DNA of 64,000 nucleotides from Phaseolus vulgaris (GCF_000499845.2 NC_023758.2:21875366-21939365), one strand, 5' to 3'; positions 11,335-23,040 are shown, counted from the first letter of the stretch. Notes: generated by a model from the sequence alone, not told the origin. Numbers and translations: made by a program.

Positions 11335-12452
11335 TGTTAGAATGGATGACTTTAAACTAGAGGGGGAAGGTGAATTGTTTAAATAGGGTTTTCACAAACT
11401 TTTAAAACAAGAATGAAATTATCTCAAGAAACAATTGATAAGAAATTCAGTTTGCCAAAACAGCAATAAAAAACAACAGTACCAGAAAAACAATCGGTTG
11501 TTTATACCAGCAAACAACAAACAAAACTGAATTTAAAGAGTTAGGGATAGAGAGATTGCACACAGATGTTTATACTGCTGGTTCACTCCAAATCCAGAGC
11601 TACATCCAGTCTTCTCAGAAAACCTCTGAGGAAATCCACTAAGCAATCACACCTTGAAAACTTACACCACAACCAAGAAAGTGACCTTGAACACCTCAAG
11701 ACACACACTCTTCTTGGCCAACACACCAACACTAAGATTGTTGATCTTGATCCCCTCAAGAACACACAGCCAATCTCAGCAAACACAGAAACGAAACTTG
11801 TTCAGCAGAGTACAAGGATTACACTTGTTACAGAAGATAATCTGAAATCAATACAAGCAGAATCCTATTCCAAACACTTTGATCAATCACAAACTCTAAG
11901 CAATCTCAACTCTTTGAAAAACTCTTATTCCAAAACTTATTTTCACAAATCTGTTTTTCTGAATATATTCAAAGATGTTGTTTGTTATCAAATCTTAACA
12001 AACTCTTTTATTGCATATAATGATTGGTCAAAGCATTTAAAGACTGGAGCGTAAGCAGTTAAATCATTTAAAGCTCAATCAAAGATAAAACAGTTTTTCT
12101 GTTATGGTACCAAAACAACCAATCGGTTGTTTCCTCAAATCAATCGTTTGTTTTGGTTCTAACAGTTCAACCATTTGAAAAACAGTTTTCAATCTTTTCT
12201 CAAAATATCTAAGTATAAACAATCGGTTGTTTCGACAAAACAATCGGTTGTTTTAACTTAGTTTGAAAAAAAAAATTCTTTCACAAAGATTGAGAATGCC
12301 TATGCTTTAGATTTAATCAAGGGGTGGATTACAACACTCAAACTACCTCAGAACTAAACTAAAAAAACACAGCAACAACAAGCACAGCCAAGGCTTCAAC
12401 ATCCTTCAAAGGGTTTGGATTCTTCAAAGCTTGAACACCACATGGTTCAACA
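11335..12452 (-). mobile_element. Copia-1 5' LTR
   Basis: Same ends and nearly the same sequence as 6014-7135. It is followed by the target duplication CTCAC (12453-12457), after which the interrupted antisense ORF resumes. Confidence 0.9.
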
Positions 12453-12650
12453 CTCACGACCGCACCATGTTATATGGGTTCCCTCTCTACTGGGTGGAGA
12501 AGCAAAAGTTCAAGAAACCTAGAGGCCTTGAGGAGTTGACTCCCTCTGATCGTGAACTGTGCCAGCTTCTCTTAAGCTTGGGAGCGGTGTTTAACACTGC
12601 TCAACTGATTAAGCACGAATACAGCGCCTCAACCCTCAAGGGCTACATTG

Positions 12651-12749
12651 GTATTGATCCCTACCTCTCACCTGACTTTACTTGTGCTTCTTGTTGTTGA
12701 TTGTATACTTTGTAGGATTATCTCCTCATGTTACATTGTCTTAGTGCAG
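12651..12749 (+). other. probable intron in the antisense ORF
   Basis: The frame reads GYIG up to ATTG/GTATTG; the GT at 12651 and TTAGTGCAG ending at 12749 would splice to GTATGGTGCTCAACGAAG. The second copy on the minus strand at 52151-52232 has GT..AG at the matching protein position, and the third copy has GGTACACC at 63945-63952. Confidence 0.6.
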
Positions 12750-13729
12750 GTATGGTGCTCAACGAAGAAAAAAAGGAACAGATTGGCAGAGCTGATTGCT
12801 CGTTGTCAGGTGACACTTACGGGTGCAGGTGGCTCAGCCCCCATCGGTCCTCTAACTGTTGCTGTCTCTGCCCAGAACATGCCCGGTCCAGCCCCTGGTG
12901 ATAAGCAAAAAGGGGTGGTGGCGATTGATGCAGAGGACGAGAACACCGACAAGGGCCTTGTCTTCAAGAGGCCAAGGGTGGGTGTCGCGGTGACCTCACT
13001 CTCTGCCACTGATGGCCACACCCTTTCATTCAGGGACAACCCCCCAGTGCCTCCTCTCCTCGCGGACTCCTCGCGCTTAAAGGCGGTGGGGAGAGCACTC
13101 CTGGGGGTGACCAAGTGCCTCCTGCCCCTGAGCTCCCCACCATTCTCCAACAAGCCCTCAAATGCTTCCAAAAGAAAGAGGCGGTGGAGGCTTTGGGCGG
13201 AGACCTGCTGAGGGATCGTATGGGCCAGAGCCTAGGGGAGTTCCTCGTCAACTCCATCACCTTCGTGGGCCAGGCGGAGGCAAGGATGAAGAGAGAACTT
13301 GCTCTCCAAGCCAAGATCTTTGCCAACTGTGAAACTACCCTGAACTAAGAACTGAGCAGCCTACGTCAATCATTAAAAGAGACCAAAAAGCTCCTCTTCG
13401 ACAAGGGTCAGGAGGCCCTTCAGCTGGAGGCAAAGATCAAACCTCTGCGCAACAAAGTGATCGACCTGGAAGAGCAGGCAGAGGGGGTACAGGCTAAGAT
13501 GACCAGACTGGAGGAGAGGGCAACCCAGCAAGAGGTTCAGCTTGGCCGCGTGAAAGGTGAGCTTGCCCAAAAGATCGAGCTCTTCAAAAAGACTGAGGCA
13601 GAGCTGATCGAAGACGCTGCCGACGCATATGGAGTAGGGTTCGAGGATGCCCTTGCTCAGGTTGCTTGCGTGCACCCTAAGATGGACCTCTCTCCCTTTG
13701 CAGCGTCGAAGCGGGTTGTTGATGGGTAG

Positions 13730-14524
13730 TTCGCGCCCATAATCTAGCTCAGTAACTTGCCTTGTAAACATTCTATACATTTGCTGTTTTTGTGAACACT
13801 TTGTAAATAATTTATCGCTTTGTGAACACTTTGTATTCTTTCATATTTATGTTGCACGCTTATTCCTTTTTCACACAACTTATCTCTCTTTTATCTTGGT
13901 CACCACCCAATCACCTTGGTACATTTGCCAACAACGTCTTTGACATAGGTTCACCCCCTAGGTAGCATGCTTCATCCTGCCTGTTTACCCACTTAGCACC
14001 TTTATTGTCTTTGAGGTGCCTCTGTCATACAGGGATAAGAGGAATCCGTGCTAATTGCGATTGACCCTTTCCCAACAAGACATAGGAAAGGTTTTCCCGT
14101 CGAAGACATGCTTTAGGTGAGGACCTCCAACTGATGAACCATACAAATCGTCCTTGGCGTTCTCACTCAAAGGGGGAGGCGTTCTCTGCGAACCTGCCTT
14201 TTCCAACCTCGAGACCTCTAACCCAAGTGAAAGGTTTGTAACTGACCTCATCATCGCCCAAGGGCAAGAGAGGATTTAACTGGTGAACCATACTATTTAA
14301 CCTTGGCGTTCTCATTCAAGGGGGAGGTGTTCTCTGCGAACCTACCTTTCCCAACCTTGAGACCTCTAACCTAAGTGAAAGGTTCGTAACTGACCTCATC
14401 CTCGCCCAAGGGCAAGAGAGGATTTAACTGGTGAACCATATTGTTCAACCTTGGCGTTCTCACTCAAGAGGGAGGTGTTCTTTGCGAACCTACCTTTCCC
14501 AACCTTGAGACCTCTAACCCAAAA
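13730..14524 (-). repeat. Tat spacer with 148-bp tandem repeats
   Basis: After the antisense ORF stop there is about 400 bp of unique T-rich spacer and then a tandem repeat with period 148-149 bp. The unit start CCTTGGCGTTCTC is at 14152, 14301 and 14449. The third unit is cut at CCTCTAACCCAA and joins the LTR fragment of the gag-only gypsy element. Confidence 0.8.
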
Positions 14525-14648
14525 CTTTCTAACTACTCTATACAATTGTTACAAGTCTAAGAAGAAGAAAAAAAATCTACAAACTCTTCATTAAAGCTCG
14601 ATCTTCGTCTATCTTCTTGGCCGAAAGTTTTGAGGCTGGACGATTGCC
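14520..14648 (-). mobile_element. LTR end fragment of the gag-only gypsy family
   Basis: Matches 1155-1292 of the LTR at 295-1295 almost base for base (CTAACTACT, AAGAAGAAGAAAA, AAAGCTCGATCTTCGTCTATCTTCTTG). It stops at the LTR terminus GATTGCCAT. Confidence 0.75.
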
Positions 14649-14906
14649 ATTTGTAGAGGTCCGACCAATGTACAGAGCAAATGGTGGGAAAATTAAAATG
14701 CTAGAGATTTGAAATTGGCACCTATTTTGGAGTCCCAAGGCAAGCATGACCAAGGTGTGATTCATGTGACTATTTTTTGGTTTAGGACCGACCTAGGTTA
14801 AATTAGGAGTCTTCTAGAAACCCTAATTTAATCTAGGTTGGTTTTTAGGTGCCTCATTCAACCCTAATTACAATTAAGAAAAATTACAAGTAAAGTTCCA
14901 CTTGTA
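14649..14906 (-). mobile_element. gypsy LTR fragment, family of the solo LTR at 15492
   Basis: Diverged match to 15780-16040 of the solo LTR (ATTAGGAGT, CTTAGGTT-like and TTTTAGGTGCC blocks in the same order). No gene. Continuation probably at 21047-21110 on the other side of Copia-2. Confidence 0.45.
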
Positions 14907-15491
14907 ATCAAAACCAGATTACAATACACACATAAAGAGGTAACCTTGCAACCCATAAGATTCACTAACCCTCTTTGAAACACCAAACACCTCAAGACAG
15001 AACAACCTCTGTCTTTATAGGATTTCAAACACACACAACAGTTTTAAGAAGAACTATTACAAGTATCTAGACAAGGATAGAAAACACCTGAATTTGCACA
15101 ATACAGGAAACTCCTATGATCAGAACTTGTTACCACAACAAAGATTGAACAACAATCTTGCACTTTGAAAAACTCCTTTAAAAAACAAATCTCTTTCTTT
15201 GATCTCAAATGTCTATCAATACTTGTTATATTTGAATGTATATATTGGTTTAAAAGAGAGGCTATATTTATAGCAGTTGAAATGTAGCCGTTTAAGGCAG
15301 TTTTAATCACTGAATCAGTTAAAACAAGTTTTCAAAAAATTGTTATGAAAGCACACATTTAACTGGTTGAAACCATGATTTAACTGGTTGAATGATTCAA
15401 GCAGTTGCATAACTAATTCAAAAAGCAGTTTCAAAAACCTCAAGCCAGCTAAGTGACAAACAACCAATTATCTCGGTGATTCAACCGGTTG

Positions 15492-16197
15492 TGATGGATT
15501 TGTGTCTTCTTCTTTGCGGTTTTTGAGTGAATTGCGGAAGCTTCATGAGTTGGAGATGGAACAAGGTCCTCCTAAGAGTGGTGATGACCTTGAAGGTGCA
15601 TGATAGGTAGGATTTGAGAGTGGTGAGGCCAACTCTACTTGGAAAGGGCGAATTTGTGAAGATTAAAAGCCTAACCTAGGAGGTTTTGGGCAAAGAGTGA
15701 TATTGACACAATTTTGGCAACAATTCACTCATGTATTAATCTTGAATTTACATGACCCAAAATCCTCTATATATAGCAAGAGTGGGCTGAAAATGAAAAG
15801 AGAATTGGAGGGAAATTCAAAATGTTGGCACATGGGAAGGTGGCTCCTAAATTCAGCACATGTGAGGTAGGTTCTAGAATTCTTCCATGTGCTAGGAGTT
15901 CTAGAACCTTACGCTCCACTTAGGCTAAATGTGGGCTAGACCTAAGTTTAATTAGGAGTAGGAAACTCTAATAAAACTTAGGTTAACATTTTAGGTACCA
16001 CTTTGCATGTTTCAACAAAAATACAAAAGAATTAAACTATGCTACGTTTGACAAAAATGTAAAAACTATTCTACACTAGAGTTTATGACATGTAGAATGC
16101 GTCCTCTTGACCCCTCTTTGACCATAACTCTAGTGGTTGCCTTAATTTGATATTTTGGTGGCCTTTCAATGGATTGGTGTCGGGGCCTCTTCCATCA
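15492..16197 (-). mobile_element. solo gypsy LTR with TSD GGTTG
   Basis: 706-bp LTR beginning TGATGG and ending CCATCA, flanked by GGTTG at 15487-15491 and 16198-16202. Without it and one GGTTG copy the surrounding Copia-2 LTR reads straight through, as in the intact copy near 20865. A minus-strand TATA-like CTATATATAG lies near 15767-15776. The same family occurs on the plus strand at 41322-42246. Confidence 0.92.
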
Positions 16198-16381
16198 GGT
16201 TGTTTTCCCTTTGCTTAGAAAAACACTTTGTTTCTTTTAAAACTGTTTGATCAAGCTTTGTGTAGGAATAATAACTGATCTTAACAAGGATTTTAAACAA
16301 CCTAATCTAAACCCAGACCAAAAAGCAGCACAACTTCGGGATTCACGTGGATTTGAAACATCAAAGCTCCCATGTTCAACA

Positions 16382-16782
16382 ATCTCCCCGTATTTGATGG
16401 AGACAAATCCTTGAGATGTTTTTAGGAATGTTCTTTGTTTAGAATCTGTTCAACCTGCATTCATGAGCAAACACAGAAACATAGGGTAATCTATTCCAAA
16501 ACAAATAAGCACCAGAAACTAGTTCTCACTAGGTGATTTCCCAAACAGGAACATCAACCAAATCAGATGAGAAACCAACAAACATACACAGGTGCAAAAC
16601 AGATAAACAATTGGTTATTTCGCAGGAATAACCGGTTGAAATTTTGTATATCAGAGTTTAACAGTTTAACAAAATTCAAATTTAAACCAGTTAAAGCATA
16701 TCATAGTAGCAATGTTCTATTCAATAAAGAAAGCAGTTTAATAAGAACATTACAAAACCAAGGAAGAAGGAAAGTTCCCCCA
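16382..16782 (-). mobile_element. Copia-2 polypurine tract and 3' untranslated region
   Basis: 16382-16396 is the reverse of the polypurine tract (ATCTCCCCGTATTTG). There is no ORF; a deletion joins this region to the middle of RT at about 16783. Confidence 0.6.
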
Positions 16783-18832
16783 TCATTGACATCTCGATCT
16801 CTCCCATTGTTGTGGTGCTTGCTTGAGGCCATACAAGGCTTTCTTTAGCTTGTATACATGATCAAGATGCTTGTGATCTTCAAACCCGGGTGGTTGTGAA
16901 ACATAGATTTCTTCATTTACAACTCCATTGAGAAAAGCACTTTTCATGTCCATCTGAAATAATTTGAAACCACTCATGCAGGCAAAAGCTAATAAAAGTC
17001 TTACAGCTTCTAACCTTGCTATCGGTGCGAAGGTCTCATCATAGTCAATTCATTCAGCTTGGTTGTAACCCTTGGCAATGAGCCTGGCTTTGTTCCTTGT
17101 GATGATGCATGAGTCATCCGATTTGTTACTGAAAACCCATTTTGTACCTATTACATTCATCTGGGTTGTTTTAGGAACAAGGGACCACACATTGTTTCTC
17201 ACAAACTGGTTGAGCTCCTCATGTATTGTTGTTGTCCAATGCTCATCCTTGAGTGCATCACTGATTGATTTTGGTTCAATCTTGGAAACAAAAGTTGTAT
17301 GATTGCAGAAAGTTTGTAATACTCTTTCTCGTGGATACACCTTTGTTGATCTGGCCAATGATATTGTCAATAGATAGGTCTCTTGGGATCATCCACTCCT
17401 TGGGTAGATCATCTTGCTGCAGATTTTCAATCGGTTGTTTCACAAAATCAACCGGTTGAATTTCTGTGTTGTTGTCAAGATTCTTCGAGAAGATGTTCTG
17501 TTCATCTTTTTCTGTGTTGATCTTTGCTAAACCTTGTTCAGACTTGTTAGTTTCATCAAAGACAACATGCATAGATTCTTCAATAGTCATAAGCTTTTTA
17601 TTATAGACCCTATAAGCATGGCTAGATAAAGAGTAACCAAGAAAGATACGTTTGTCTGATTTAGCATCAAACTTACCCAGACTATCTTTGCCATTGTTTA
17701 GAATGTAGCACTTACAACCAAAGACATTCAGATGGCCTATGTTTGGCTTCCTTCCACTCAATAGTTCATACGAGGTTTTCTTCAAGATATGTTTAATTAG
17801 CACACGGTTCATCACATAGCAAGCAGTACTCACATCATCAACCCAAAAGCACTTAGGCAGGGAAAATTCATTCAAAATAGTCCTTGCAAGCTCTTCTAGA
17901 GATCTATTCTTCCTCTCCACCACTCCATTTTTTTGTGGTGTTCTTGGTGCAGAGAAGTTGTGGAAGATTCCTAGCTTGTTGCAAAAGCTGATGAACTTCT
18001 CATTTTGAAATTCCCCTCCATGATTACTCCTGATAACTCCAATGTTGCAGCAACATGTGTTCTACAGCCTTTTCGCTAGCTTTTTGAATTCTGGATATGC
18101 TTCCTTCTTTGAGTGTAGGAAAAGAGTCCAAGTAAACCTGGAAAAATCATCTACAACCACAAGAACATACAGATTTCCTCCAAGGCTCATAGTCCTAGAA
18201 GGACCAAAAAGATCCATGTGCAAAAGCTCAAGGGATTTTGAAGTTGAAACACAATTTTTCAAATTAAAAGATTTTCTAGTTTGTTTCCCCTTTTGACAAG
18301 CCTCTCACACATGTTCCTTCTCGAACTTGAGTTTGGGTAAGCCATGAACAAGTTCATTTGAAACAAGTTTATTTAAATGATTCATATGAATGTGTGCAAT
18401 TCTTCTATGCCAAAGCCATGATTCCTCATGTTTTGTTAGAAGACAACCTATTGATGTGGAACTAGATATATCAAGAAAATAGATGTTGCTAGATCTCTTA
18501 CCAATGAGCAGAACATCTTTTGAATTTGGCAATCGAATCTCACACGAATTCATTTTAAAGGTGACTTGATATCCCCTATCATAGAGTTGACTGATATTGA
18601 GAAGGCTGTGCTTCAGACTTTCAACATAAAGCACATCATGAATAAGCAAGCTATTTTCATTGCTTATGGTACCTTTACCAAGAATCTTTCTCTTGTTGTT
18701 GTCACCATAGGTTACATGTCCATCTTGTTTCAGAGAAATGCTAATGAACATGGATGCACCTCCAGTCATATGCTTGGAACAATCACTATCTAGAAACCAT
18801 AGATGTTGTTTTCTCTCCAAGCAACCATGCAA
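16783..18832 (-). pseudogene. pol: Copia-2 pol pseudogene (protease, integrase, partial RT)
   Basis: Broken into several minus-strand frames. 18832-18305: aspartic protease, with the usual DSGCSKHM changed to DSDCSKHM, then the pre-integrase zinc motif region ([18 protein letters not shown]). 18262-18062: integrase core with [10 protein letters not shown] and VDDFSRFTWT. 17923-17276: integrase end (NRSLEELARTIL, VFGCKCYILN, IFLGYSLSSHAYRVYN). 17370-17050: start of RT (IGTKWVFSNK, ARLIAKGYNQ). 16977-16783: FQMDMKSAFLNG and QPPGFEDH to YGLKQAPQQW. The YVDD box and RNase H are deleted. Gene order PR-INT-RT places it in Copia. The glycine loss in the protease active site and the frame breaks mean it is dead. 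Confidence 0.85.
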
Positions 18833-18898
18833 AAGTTAAAAACAAGTGGCTAGATCTGGTTCCCTTACGAATTTGGGTCCATGAGTGTTAATATGTTT

Positions 18899-19902
18899 CT
18901 AAGGAACATTAGGATCCTTAGGAACCCATTTCTGGATACCTTTAGGTATAGAAAACTTCCTGATTTTACAGAACCTAACAAAGTGGCCCTTTTTCATGTA
19001 GTAGAAACAACAAACAACCAGTTGTTTCAACTTTTTAACCGATTGATTTTTGGTGAAAAATGAAAAACGTTTTGAACATCCACTTTGTTTGCTTTGGGGG
19101 TTAAAGCCCAAGCCAGATTTCTCAAAAACACATGTTTGAGATGCTAACACATCTTCATATCTGATTTCCCCTTTGAAATTTTATCAACCCTTTTCACAAG
19201 ATATAAAACTTTCTTTTGTAAGGACTCACAATTTTTACAAAAACTTGAATCACATTTGCAAGATGAGTTTTGATAAGTCAGTTCAAGATTTTTGAAATCA
19301 ACATTTGAATAGTTCAAATCATTTTCCAGAACTGTGATTTTCTCTTTCAACCTGTTGTTTTCACATTTCAATAGATTATTTAAAAGGGCTAATCTTTTAG
19401 CTTTTTCATGAGTTTCTTGGAAAACATCAAGGAGTTGAAAATAATTTTCACAGTTGTTGGAAGAAGATGTACTTACTTGGTTTGATCCAGATTCTTCCTT
19501 TGTCATGAGACAAACCTCCATCTTGGTTTTTGAAGAAGATGAATCCACAGAAGGTTCTTCCTTGTCTACCAAAGCAGTCCTTGGATTCTTATGATATTTC
19601 TCAAGCGTATCCCACATTTCTTTAGTTGAGATACATTCTGAAATTTTGAGCAATTCATCAGAATCTAGAGCAGAGACAATTATATTCTTTGTTATACAGT
19701 CAAGGTGATCTTTTTTAGATGATGCAAAGTTAATTTCCGGCATATGCATGTAAGCATGGTTTGAAATAGCATTCCAAATCTCCTTATCTAATGATTCAAT
19801 AAAGAACTTCATTCTTATGCACCAAATCGGATAATTTTTACCACAAAACAGAGGTGGTTTATTCAAAGAAGCACATTCCCCAAAAGAGAACTTGTTAGCC
19901 AT
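18899..19902 (-). pseudogene. gag: Copia-2 gag pseudogene
   Basis: Starts at 19902 (MANKFSFGECASLNKPPLFCG) and continues to 19144, then frame-shifts to 19150-18899. After MWDTLEKYHKN the frame jumps straight to the acidic serine-rich linker and coiled coil, so the second half of the gag core and the first zinc knuckle are deleted. The remaining knuckle reads CFYYMKKGHFVRFC, with the second cysteine replaced by tyrosine. Related to the gags of Copia-1 and Copia-3. Confidence 0.8.
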
Positions 19903-19960
19903 GTAGAATAGTTTTTCAGAAAAACAAAAACAGGAACTTGAGTATTTTTTAAGAACCTAG

Positions 19961-21046
19961 CTTTTGATGCCAATTGTTAGAATTGATGGGTTAAACAAGA
20001 GGGGGGTGAATTTTTTTATGAAAGATTTTCGCAAAGACTTGATTTAGAATGAATCTTTAACAATCAAACTAAATAAGCACTTAAGGAAAGCAATCAAACA
20101 AATTAACAGAAACAGTTATTAGAATTTTAACTGGTTAAACCTTCATTTTAATTAGTTGTTTATACCAGCAGCAGAAAAGAAATTATCAAACAGTTATGGA
20201 GAGTTTGAGAGAAGGAGAGATTTACACAATAGGTTTACACTGGTTCACTTACATATGAGCTACATCCAGTTCTCAGAACAACCTCTGAGTTTCACTAGTA
20301 ATGAAAACCAGATTACAACACACACATAAAGAGGTAACCTTGCAACTCACAAGATTCACTCGTCCTCTTTGAAACACCAAACACCTCAAGACAAAACAAC
20401 CTTTGTCTTTACAGGATTTCAAACACACACAGCAGTTTAAAGAAGAACTATTACAAGTATCTAGACAAGGATAAAAAACACCTGAATTTGCAAAATACAG
20501 GAAACTCCTATGATCCAAACTTGTTACCACAACAAAGCTTGAACAACAATCTTGCACTTTGAAAAACTCCTTTAAAAAAAAATATCTTTCTTTGATCTCA
20601 AATCTGTATCAATACTTGTTGTATTTGAATATATATTTTGCTTTGAAAGAGAGGCTAAATGTAGCCGTTTAAGGTGATTTTAATCACTGAATCATTTAAA
20701 ACAAGTTTTCAAAAAACTGTTATGAAAACACACATTTAACCGGTTGAAACCACGATTTAATCGGTTGAACGAGTCAAGCAATTGCATAACTAATTCAAAA
20801 AGCAGTTTCAAAAACCTCAAGCCTAGTAAGTGACAAACAACTGATTATCTCAATGATTCAACCGATTGTTTTCCCTTTTCTTGGAAAAACACTTTGTTTC
20901 TTTTAAAACTGTTTGATCAAGCTTTGTGAGGAATAAGAATTGATCTTAACAAGGATTCTAAACAACCTAATCTAAACCCAAACCAAAAAGCAGCACAGCT
21001 TCAGGCTTCATGTGGATTTGAAACATCAAAGCTCCAATGTTCAACA
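19961..21046 (-). mobile_element. Copia-2 PBS and 5' LTR
   Basis: The LTR is 19975-21046 (TGTTAGAATTG...GTTCAACA on the plus strand). Left of it, 19961-19974 gives the minus-strand PBS ATTGGCATCAAAAGC. Confidence 0.85.
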
Positions 21047-21388
21047 TATTCTACTTTTGACAAAAATAAATTCTAGTCACACTGGGTTTATGAAGTTTTT
21101 TTAACATGTATAGGAAAGTTTCTCTGCCATCAGTAGCAAAGTCACAGTTTTCTTGGATCTTCCTTGCCATTGACCTAGTTGTTGGGCTTGAACTTGGACT
21201 TGAGTTTTGCCTTTTTCCATCACTTTATCTCTCTTCTTTTTTGCTTTCACTTTCTCTATTCTTGTGTGTGTTCTTATGCTAATAATTTCAATGAAATGGG
21301 TAGAAAAATAAAACTGAAAAGTTGAAGTAGGTGCGAAAAGAGCGGATACGATGGAGAAGAGAAAAAGAATCCATTGGTTATGGGACAC

Positions 21389-21447
<59 letters not shown>

Positions 21448-22900
21448 AATTAATAAATCACATTTATAAAAAATATTTTTTATTTTATTATATATTTTTA
21501 CTTTTAAATATATTTAAGATACAATAAATTACAATCTTTTGTTTAATAATATTTTAGCGTTTTTAAAAAGGATATTTTTTTTTCTATTCTATTTTTTAAT
21601 TTAATATTTTTAATATATTTTATTGTAAACATAATTAATAATATCTTGATTGTACCTTATAATTTTCATTTATTTAAGGAATATTTATTTATTTTCTTAT
21701 ATCTTTAATTATTTTCAGTGCTAAAAGATTTTTTATATATGTTATTTTCCTCCTTTATATTAAATAATTAACTTTTCAATAAAGATCTGTCGAGGTCATA
21801 TAATTTTTTTTTTTAAATTTTGTTTACTTTATATTTATTATTATTTTAAATAATTAATATTTTGATAAAAAAAATTGTTATGAAACTTTTTATTTGAATC
21901 GTTATCAAAATTCAAAAGCTTTTTTTTTTTATATTCGCTTCTCTCCTTAATATTTAATTTGTTTAAATATATATTTAGATATATTAAAACAAATTATGCT
22001 AACAAAGTTAGATATAATTTCTATTATTATATTTTTTTTGCCACCATTTCTATTATCATCTATTTAAAAGTTAATAAATATTTTTATTAATTATGTTATA
22101 TATATATATATACGTACATTTTGTGATTTCCTAATTTTAACTCTAGAAATAGTATTTAATTAAAGAAGAAGAATTTTTCAGATACATTGACTTGCATATA
22201 GATAAACTTTGAAAATTAAATTTTGTTAATTTTTTCTAGTTATAATTGTTATACAATGATATTTAATTTTATATCATTTTTATTAAATTTGATACTGACA
22301 AGTTTGAGATGTACAAATTAAAAAAATTTAAACTTGTTTGTTAAAAAACTCATAATTCATATTTATTAAAGTTAAAATAAATTTATGACTTTATTTTCAC
22401 TTGAAAAGAAGTATGCATTTTTTTTATTTGTTATCTTCCACTACCTTAAAAAGTCTTTAACTGGTGTGACACTTCAAAGTGTTGGCATATGTTCTTTATC
22501 TCTTTGACACCATCGATAAATTTAGATTCGTATGCAAATAGATTGAATAAAACTCTTTCACCCTTTTCTAACACACCAACTAAAATCATGAGCCAATAAT
22601 AGTATATCATTCATACTTGTATGAGTATATTTTGTAAAATTATCAATGTAGTTTACTTCTCAATTTTATAATCATCAAAATTATATTTTGTTATTTCAAT
22701 GTAATTATAAGGCTGTTGATTTAGCACTATTTTGAAACTTGTTCTTTCTAATAGCTTGGTGTTTTATGTTAAAAAAAGTAAATAAAAGAATATTTAATTA
22801 AAATGATTTTTAAATAAATTTTAATTTAAAACTGCACTGGTTAAACAGTTAAATTAAAAAAGCAATGAAACAAATCTTCCGAAACCACCATTGATCTAAT
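21047..22900. other. AT-rich spacer upstream of UGD
   Basis: The first 60 bp look like the continuation of the LTR fragment at 14649-14906 (compare CTACTTTTGACAAAAAT with 16044). The rest is very AT-rich with no convincing gene. A 96-codon minus-strand frame (21391-21101) overlaps the repeat edge and is not supported. Confidence 0.5.
21393..21444. repeat. (AT)26 microsatellite
   Basis: Uninterrupted AT dinucleotide run of 52 bp. Confidence 0.97.
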
Positions 22901-23040
22901 TTAATTGAGAAAGTATTGAGTGATAGTAACCAAAAAAAGAAAGAAAAAAGTAACTGGTGTAAGATGATGGAAGAATAAAAAAGGAATGGGAAGGTAAAAT
23001 GTATGCTTTTATTGACGAAATACCTGGGTGAGTTACGTGT

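Larger units (their letters stand above)
6014..12452 (-). mobile_element. Copia-1, Sirevirus-like non-autonomous element (no pol)
   Basis: Full element of about 6.4 kb bounded by two similar LTRs (6014-7135 and 11335-12452) and a perfect 5-bp target duplication CTCAC. On the minus strand the order is LTR, PBS, gag (9532-11273), an envelope-like/plant-transposon ORF (7555-8756), polypurine tract, LTR. Protease, integrase, RT and RNase H are all absent. LTR and gag are closely related to those of Copia-3, which has a pol, so Copia-1 probably depended on proteins of such a relative (inference). Confidence 0.85.
4515..13729 (+). pseudogene. Tat-element antisense ORF (aORF), broken by two insertions
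   Basis: The coding pieces are 4515-4928, 5839-6013 and 12458-13729, on the strand opposite to the element. The start ATGGCCAGAACC at 4515 opens a frame with an in-frame TAG at 4602. The conserved N-terminal block includes NVAPAQLHPNSWAFVRAF, the pattern of the plant 'putative gypsy type transposon' protein family (Pfam Transposase_28-like, from memory). It resumes after the LINE-like insert with SVDVFLYFFETK and after Copia-1 with GFPLYWVEKQKF. An intron is likely at 12651-12749. A frameshift lies in the A-run near 12770 and another near 13110, with a stop TAA at 13346. The C-terminal third is a long coiled coil ending GYGVGFEDAL-like and stopping at 13727-13729. Function unknown; such extra antisense ORFs are known from Tat/Ogre elements. 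Confidence 0.75.
3083..14524 (-). mobile_element. Tat-lineage Ty3/gypsy fragment with nested insertions
   Basis: Minus-strand element: its 3' LTR is on the left (3083-3965), followed by the polypurine tract and an antisense ORF on the plus strand (4515-13729, interrupted), then 148-bp tandem repeats that stop abruptly at 14524. No gag or pol is present; the element is cut off before pol. Two later insertions sit inside the antisense ORF: a LINE-like piece (4929-5838) and Copia-1 (6014-12452). The same order is seen in the copies at 45650-57985 and 61913-64000. Confidence 0.75.
14907..21046 (-). mobile_element. Copia-2, truncated Sirevirus-like element
   Basis: Minus-strand element. The right (5') LTR is complete (19975-21046). 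The left LTR lacks about its first 330 bp on the plus strand and starts inside the match at TAATCAAAACCAG (14907), then runs to 16381 with a solo LTR inserted. In between are gag and the first half of pol, all broken. RT is cut before its catalytic YVDD and RNase H is gone. Confidence 0.8.

Noticed and set aside
21101..21391. 96-codon minus-strand ORF with a hydrophobic N-terminus
   Set aside because: Its end overlaps an LTR-like fragment, the start has no supporting context and the sequence matches no family I recognise. Most likely chance.
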